Shown: positions 15,585 to 18,798 of the stretch, one piece after another
Numbering within the stretch: the stretch's first letter is position 1
How the letters are laid out: each line of letters starts with the position of its first letter
DNA from: Bacteroidota bacterium
GTDB lineage: Bacteria > Bacteroidota > Bacteroidia > Chitinophagales > Chitinophagaceae
Reading direction: 5' to 3'
DNA: 18,798 nucleotides
NCBI GenBank assembly: GCA_947454745.1
Contig: CANGMV010000002.1
Location: 1-18,798 of the forward strand
Translations under genes and position numbers: made by a program
Notes under the pieces: generated by a model
Told to the model about the DNA's origin: nothing
Database searches by the model: none
Seen by the model: only the letters and a program-made list of their open reading frames with translations

Positions 15585-16040
15585 ATGTCAAACAACCAAT
15601 TTAAAAGAGGGGAATTATACAGTGTCATAAATGGCATGGCCACGACTGCTGTAGCCCGTCGACTGCAAAAGAATTTTCGTAACGCTGGATTAGAAATCAC
15701 CATCGAACAATGGTCGGTATTGTACCATTTGTGGAAGGAAGACGGATTAAGTCAACAAGAATTAGGCGTTCGCACTTTTAGAGACAAAGCAAGTATCACA
15801 CGCTTAATTGATAACCTTGAAAAATTAGGATTGGTTACTCGTGTTGCAAGTACAAGTGATAGACGCATTAACAAAGTATGTTTAACCGATGCCGCAAAAC
15901 CATTACAGCAAAGTACTTACGAGTTAGCAAACACTACTATGAATGAAGCTTTGCAAAACATTAGTAAGGAAGAAATTGAAGTAGTCAAAAATGTATTACA
16001 GAGAGTGTATGATAATTTAACGCATCCGGATTTGGACTAA
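15585..16040 (+). CDS. MarR-family transcriptional regulator
   Basis: A 151-residue winged-helix regulator, expected to bind DNA as a dimer and release it on ligand binding. The N-terminal dimerisation helix covers about residues 5-35. The wHTH spans about 40-110, with IEQWSVLYHLWKEDG at 40-54, LSQQELG at 55-61, the recognition-helix region DKASITRLIDNLEKLGL at 67-83 and the wing motif STSDRRIN at 89-96. The C-terminal helix closes the dimer. It stands 61 bp upstream of an acyl-CoA dehydrogenase on the same strand. In Bacteroidota a MarR gene often heads a beta-oxidation operon, so a fatty-acid-related ligand is a reasonable guess but unproven. A palindrome over its own start site suggests autoregulation. 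Confidence 0.92.
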   Translation: MSNNQFKRGELYSVINGMATTAVARRLQKNFRNAGLEITIEQWSVLYHLWKEDGLSQQELGVRTFRDKASITRLIDNLEKLGLVTRVASTSDRRINKVCLTDAAKPLQQSTYELANTTMNEALQNISKEEIEVVKNVLQRVYDNLTHPDLD

Positions 16041-16101
16041 TCTAAATGAGGTAAATTATTTACTTGCCAAAAATATTCGACAAAAAATTAAAACCTATTT
16101 T

Positions 16102-17877
16102 ATGGGAACAACAATTCACGGAGGAGAATGGATCATTAAGGAAGTAAAAGCAAGTGATGTTTTTATTCCTGAAGATTTTAACGAGGAGCAATTAATGGTA
16201 CGCGATATGTGTACTCAATTTGTAGATGGAGAAGTATTGCCAGTTGCTGACAGAATTGATAAATTAGAGCCGGGCTTAATGCCTTCCCTACTAGCAAAAG
16301 CAGGTGAGCAGGGGCTTTTAGGCATTACCGTACCAGAACAATATGGAGGGTTGGGAAAAGATTTTATCACTTCCATTATTGTAGCAGAATATTTAGGAGG
16401 TGGTTATTCATTTTCGGTTGCCAATGCAGCACATACCGGAATTGGCACTTTACCCATTTTATATTTTGGTACCGAAGCACAAAGAACAAAATATGTACCC
16501 AAGTTAGCAAGTGGAGAATGGAAAGGTTCATATGGTTTAACCGAACCCAATAGTGGATCCGATGCATTGAGCGCAAAGAGTACTGCAAAATTATCCGAGG
16601 ACGGAAAGTATTATATTTTAAACGGACAAAAATGTTGGATCACGAATGGAGGATTTGCCGATGTATATACGGTGTTTGCAAAAATAGATGGTGAACAATT
16701 CACTGCATTTATTTTAGAAAGAGGCATGGAAGGATTTACGCAAGGACCCGAAGAACATAAAATGGGTATTAAAGGTTCAAGTACAGTGCAATTGTATTTT
16801 CAAGATTGTAAAGTACCTGTTGAAAATGTATTAGGAGAAATTGGCAAGGGCCATATTATCGCCTTTAACATTTTAAATATTGGTCGTTTAAAATTAGGCG
16901 CGGCAACATTGGGTGGAGCAAGAAGAGCCTTAACAACAAGTTTACAATATGCAAAAACAAGAGAGCAATTTAAATTACCTATTGTAAAATTTGGAGCTAT
17001 CCGACATAAATTAGCCGAAATGGCCATTCAAATGTGGGTAGGTGAAACAGCACTATACCGTGTATCTCGCAATATTGATGAGATGGAAGCGGAGTTAGCG
17101 GCGAGTGGAAAAAATTTATCAGAATCCTTATTGGGTGCAGCCGAAGAGTATGCCATAGAGTGTGCAATTTTAAAAGTATTTGGATCGGAGACCTTGGACT
17201 ATATTGTTGACGAAGGTGTACAAATACATGGTGGTAATGGTTATAGCGATGAGTATACTATTTCAAAAGCGTATCGCGATAGTCGTATTAACAGAATTTA
17301 CGAGGGCACTAATGAAATTAATAGATTGTTAACTGTGGACATGGTTTTAAAACGCGCTATGAAAGGCAAGTTGGATTTAATGGGACCAGCTATGAGTGTA
17401 CAACAAGAATTAATGAGTATCCCCGATTTTGGAAGCGAAGAAGAAGGTGCATTTGCAAAAGAGAAAAAAGCAATTGCTAATTTTAAGAAATGTATTTTAA
17501 TGGTAGCAGGTGCAGCAGTACAAAAATTAATGATGACCTTAAATAAGGAGCAAGAAATTTTAATGAATATTGCTGATATGTCCATTATAACATTCCATGC
17601 AGAGAGTGCATTATTAAGATTAGAAAAATTAACTACACAAAAAGGAGAAGCAGCAACTTCAATACAGGCCGACATTGTACGCACTTATATATACGATGCA
17701 GCCGATGCTATCAATAAAGCAGGAAAAGACGCTTTGAATTCATTTGCCGAGGGCGATGAATTAAGAATGATGCATATTGGATTAAAGCGATTTACAAAAG
17801 TAGATCCATTTAATACCAAGGAAGCTCGACGCAGAATCTGTGCACAATTGGTAGCCGATGATGGTTACAAATTGTAA
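16102..17877 (+). CDS. Acyl-CoA dehydrogenase (long/very-long-chain type, ACAD with C-terminal extension)
   Basis: A 591-residue flavoenzyme for the first step of beta-oxidation, forming trans-2-enoyl-CoA and passing electrons to ETF. Residues about 25-410 are the standard acyl-CoA dehydrogenase fold: the FAD/substrate motif YGLTEPNSGSDA at 144-155, the WITNGGFADVYTVFAK strand at about 179-194, AKTREQF at 284-290, and HGGNGYSDEY at 376-385. The catalytic base is Glu401 in RIYEGTNEINR. Residues about 410-591 are the extra helical domain of VLCAD/ACAD9-type proteins. The fadB-like and fadA-like genes that commonly accompany this gene are not next to it; only MarR precedes it. No clear -33/-7 promoter is seen in the 61-bp gap, so it is probably read from the marR promoter. 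A terminator follows. Confidence 0.94.
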   Translation: MGTTIHGGEWIIKEVKASDVFIPEDFNEEQLMVRDMCTQFVDGEVLPVADRIDKLEPGLMPSLLAKAGEQGLLGITVPEQYGGLGKDFITSIIVAEYLGGGYSFSVANAAHTGIGTLPILYFGTEAQRTKYVPKLASGEWKGSYGLTEPNSGSDALSAKSTAKLSEDGKYYILNGQKCWITNGGFADVYTVFAKIDGEQFTAFILERGMEGFTQGPEEHKMGIKGSSTVQLYFQDCKVPVENVLGEIGKGHIIAFNILNIGRLKLGAATLGGARRALTTSLQYAKTREQFKLPIVKFGAIRHKLAEMAIQMWVGETALYRVSRNIDEMEAELAASGKNLSESLLGAAEEYAIECAILKVFGSETLDYIVDEGVQIHGGNGYSDEYTISKAYRDSRINRIYEGTNEINRLLTVDMVLKRAMKGKLDLMGPAMSVQQELMSIPDFGSEEEGAFAKEKKAIANFKKCILMVAGAAVQKLMMTLNKEQEILMNIADMSIITFHAESALLRLEKLTTQKGEAATSIQADIVRTYIYDAADAINKAGKDALNSFAEGDELRMMHIGLKRFTKVDPFNTKEARRRICAQLVADDGYKL

Positions 17878-17883
17878 TGCACC

Positions 17884-17897
17884 AAACACATGTGTTT
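17884..17897. repeat. Perfect 14-bp palindrome after the acyl-CoA dehydrogenase gene
   Basis: AAACACATGTGTTT is its own reverse complement and starts 6 bp after the stop codon. Without a loop it makes a poor hairpin, so a protein-binding site or chance are both possible. Confidence 0.4.
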
Positions 17898-17938
17898 CGG
17901 GGTTTAGATTTTGATATTGAATTGATTTAGGTTTTAAG

Positions 17939-17967
17939 CGTCCCAGCAAATTGTTGGGACGTTTTTT
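17939..17967 (+). terminator. Intrinsic terminator of the marR-acyl-CoA dehydrogenase transcript
   Basis: CGTCCCA (17939-17945) pairs with TGGGACG (17955-17961); one G-T wobble and a C-G, A-T pair can extend the stem inward. Six T's follow directly. It lies 61 bp after the acyl-CoA dehydrogenase stop. From the minus strand the T tract is weaker, so it mainly serves the + gene. Confidence 0.88.
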
Positions 17968-17983
17968 ATTTACTCTATAACCA

Positions 17984-18472
17984 CTAAACAATTTTAACGT
18001 TACGCGAAAAACTTTCTTCCAATGAAATTAAAGTTTCGGTACGTTCAATGCCTTTAATTTTTTGCAACTCGTCGTGTAATACAAAACGTAATTGTTGAAT
18101 ATCCTTACAAACAATCTCCACAAACATGCTATAGTTTCCTGTTGTATAATTTACACGCACAACTTGTGGAATTGCTTTTAATGCTTGTGCCACGGTATCA
18201 TACATCGAACTCTTTTCCAAGTAAATACCAATGAATGCAATAATATCATAGCCCAATACTTTTAAATCTACAGCTAGTCTCTTCCCTTGAACAATACCCA
18301 ACTCCTCCAATTTCTTAATGCGCACGTGAATGGTACCGCCCGATACAAAAAACTGCTTACCCAGGTCGGCATAGGAAACCTCAGCATCCTGCATCATGGC
18401 CTGAATAATTTGCAAATCCAGCTTATCGAGGCTTTTGTCAATGTTTAATTTAGGGGTAATTTTAGGCTCCAT
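17984..18472 (-). CDS. Lrp/AsnC-family transcriptional regulator
   Basis: A 162-residue Lrp-like protein. The N-terminal HTH_AsnC domain covers about residues 15-75 (LDKLDLQIIQAMMQDAEVSY, then ADLGKQFFVSGGTIHVRIKK, with the LEELGIVQGKR wing). The C-terminal RAM/AsnC ligand-binding domain covers about 78-155 and has the expected GYDIIAFIGIYLE strand and VVRVNYTTGNYSMFVEIVCKD core. Such proteins form octamers and usually sense amino acids. The first 14 residues are an extra hydrophilic tail. No amino-acid gene is adjacent. It is divergent from the structured RNA at 18633, sharing an AT-rich region of about 110 bp (18473-18582) that could hold its own binding sites. No TAnnTTTG element was found for this gene. 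Confidence 0.93.
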   Translation of the reverse strand: MEPKITPKLNIDKSLDKLDLQIIQAMMQDAEVSYADLGKQFFVSGGTIHVRIKKLEELGIVQGKRLAVDLKVLGYDIIAFIGIYLEKSSMYDTVAQALKAIPQVVRVNYTTGNYSMFVEIVCKDIQQLRFVLHDELQKIKGIERTETLISLEESFSRNVKIV

Positions 18473-18545
18473 AATTTATATATTTTTAAATAATTTGCTA
18501 ATTTATTAACAATATTCTATATTTTAAAATAAATACTTAAATTAT

Positions 18546-18576
18546 TTGCAACATATGTGCCAATACCTTAGTTTTG
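18546..18576 (+). promoter_or_regulatory. Strong promoter in front of the tRNA-like RNA
   Basis: TTG at 18546-18548 (within TTTG), a 20-nt spacer and TAGTTTTG at 18569-18576 match the -33/-7 consensus fully. Transcription should start near 18581-18584 and run into the RNA. No protein-coding start follows in a usable frame. Confidence 0.7.
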
Positions 18577-18586
18577 ATATATCAAA

Positions 18587-18613
18587 TGAGAGGAATCACA
18601 CCGAAACCGCTCA
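18587..18613 (+). other. Leader hairpin ahead of the tRNA-like RNA
   Basis: TGAGAGG (18587-18593) pairs with CCGCTCA (18607-18613), with one A-G mismatch and a 13-nt loop. It begins about 4-6 nt after the predicted transcription start and ends 19 nt before the acceptor stem. It may be part of the RNA or a processed leader. Confidence 0.4.
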
Positions 18614-18632
18614 AATGGTAAGTTCTAAATAC

Positions 18633-18795
18633 TGTGGGGTGATGAAATCTTGGCAGACATGCCCCCTTGTCTCGGGGGTGAGGATAACGGGATAAATATA
18701 GCATAGAGCCGTCTAGCAATAGGCGACCAGGGTCGACCACTGAACTTTGTGCTACAACTAACTGCCTCATGGAGGTTCGATCCCTCCCCCTACAG
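18633..18795 (+). ncRNA. Unrecognised class II (Leu-like) tRNA-like RNA with an 81-nt insert in the variable arm
   Basis: The stretch folds as a tRNA cloverleaf. The acceptor TGTGGGG (18633-18639) pairs with CCCTACA (18788-18794), seven pairs including one G-T. A Leu-like D arm follows: stem ATG/CAT at 18642-18644/18658-18660, with a GG and AGA in the loop. An anticodon-like arm has stem CCCCC/GGGGG (18662-18666/18674-18678) and loop TTGTCTC. The variable arm stem TGAGG/CCTCA is at 18679-18683/18765-18769. The T arm is GGAGG/CCTCC (18771-18775/18783-18787) with a canonical TTCGATC loop. Between the variable-stem strands lie 81 nt instead of a small loop. The formal anticodon would be GTC with a T at position 37, unlike any class II tRNA. 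The 3' end reads G-CAA, so CCA is not encoded. It may be a tRNA-derived RNA or a decayed tRNA. Confidence 0.55.
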
Positions 18796-18798
18796 CAA

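Noticed and set aside
16051..16063. GTAAAT-T-ATTTAC palindrome before the acyl-CoA dehydrogenase gene as a second MarR operator
   Set aside because: It is short, AT-only at its core and unlike the palindrome at the marR promoter; chance is likely in this AT-rich gap.
18602..18650. Hammerhead ribozyme (GAAAC, then GGTAA, then GTGATGA resembles a type II order)
   Set aside because: The core base C3 of CTGATGA is G here, and the bases flanking GAAA and GATGA do not pair to make stem II.
18582..18770. Minus-strand open reading frame of 62 codons
   Set aside because: It runs antisense through the structured RNA, has an odd composition and no recognisable domain.
18633..18795. Group I intron in a tRNA-Leu
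   Set aside because: The extra sequence is only 81 nt and sits in the variable arm; no P/Q/R/S core elements were found, and both strands of the anticodon stem are already contiguous.
18582..18798. tmRNA (ssrA), RNase P RNA or tRNA-Sec
   Set aside because: No tag reading frame and an intact anticodon-like arm argue against tmRNA; no RNase P core motifs are seen; tRNA-Sec would need a TCA anticodon and a 6-bp D stem.
1..18798. CRISPR arrays, insertion sequences, phage genes
   Set aside because: No regularly spaced repeats, transposase motifs or terminal inverted repeats were seen.

Overview
The window looks like a piece of a Bacteroidota chromosome, most likely from the Chitinophagaceae (Sediminibacterium-like). 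Three things point there. The DNA is AT-rich and genes lack Shine-Dalgarno sequences. At least nine genes are preceded by the Bacteroidota -7 promoter element TAnnTTTG, several with a TTG -33 element 17-21 nt further upstream. The gene families (IPExxxVDY protein, FeoB, split transketolase, KorB, M28-PDZ peptidase) are also typical of that group. This placement is inference from family resemblance; no search was run. The window is almost entirely housekeeping genes, densely packed, with no IS element, phage or CRISPR array seen.

Layout from left to right. Positions 25-1703 hold birA and selD, overlapping on +. Positions 1721-3832 hold, on -, an M28 peptidase followed by an IPExxxVDY protein. 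feoB is on + (3957-6065), converging on bcp on - (6077-6541). Positions 6657-9316 hold, on +, the N-terminal half of carB followed by the C-terminal half of a split transketolase, closed by a strong bidirectional terminator. pdxH and ctaA are on - (9434-11198). rnhB is on +, a YrdC/YciO-family gene on -, a LuxR-type regulator on +, then korB and a family 2 glycosyltransferase on -. marR and an acyl-CoA dehydrogenase are on + (15585-17877) with a terminator. An Lrp/AsnC regulator is on -.

The right end (about 18569-18798) carries no convincing protein gene. It holds a strong promoter and a sequence that folds as a class II, leucine-like tRNA cloverleaf with a complete acceptor stem, D arm, anticodon-like arm and T arm. 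The tip of its variable arm is replaced by an 81-nt insert that itself folds as a three-way junction with a GNRA tetraloop. The 'anticodon' loop is not that of a normal class II tRNA. I do not recognise this RNA, and it is the best candidate here for something undescribed.

A second theme is separated partners. carB stops exactly at the boundary between the two synthetase halves, the transketolase C-half lacks its N-half next door, korB lacks korA, and feoB lacks feoA. marR is followed directly by an acyl-CoA dehydrogenase without the fadA/fadB genes that often sit in such operons. birA lacks its C-terminal domain where selD begins. The missing partners may lie elsewhere in the genome. The functional themes are cofactor and metal handling (biotin, selenium, iron, PLP, haem A), central carbon and pyrimidine metabolism, and fatty-acid degradation under MarR/Lrp-type control.
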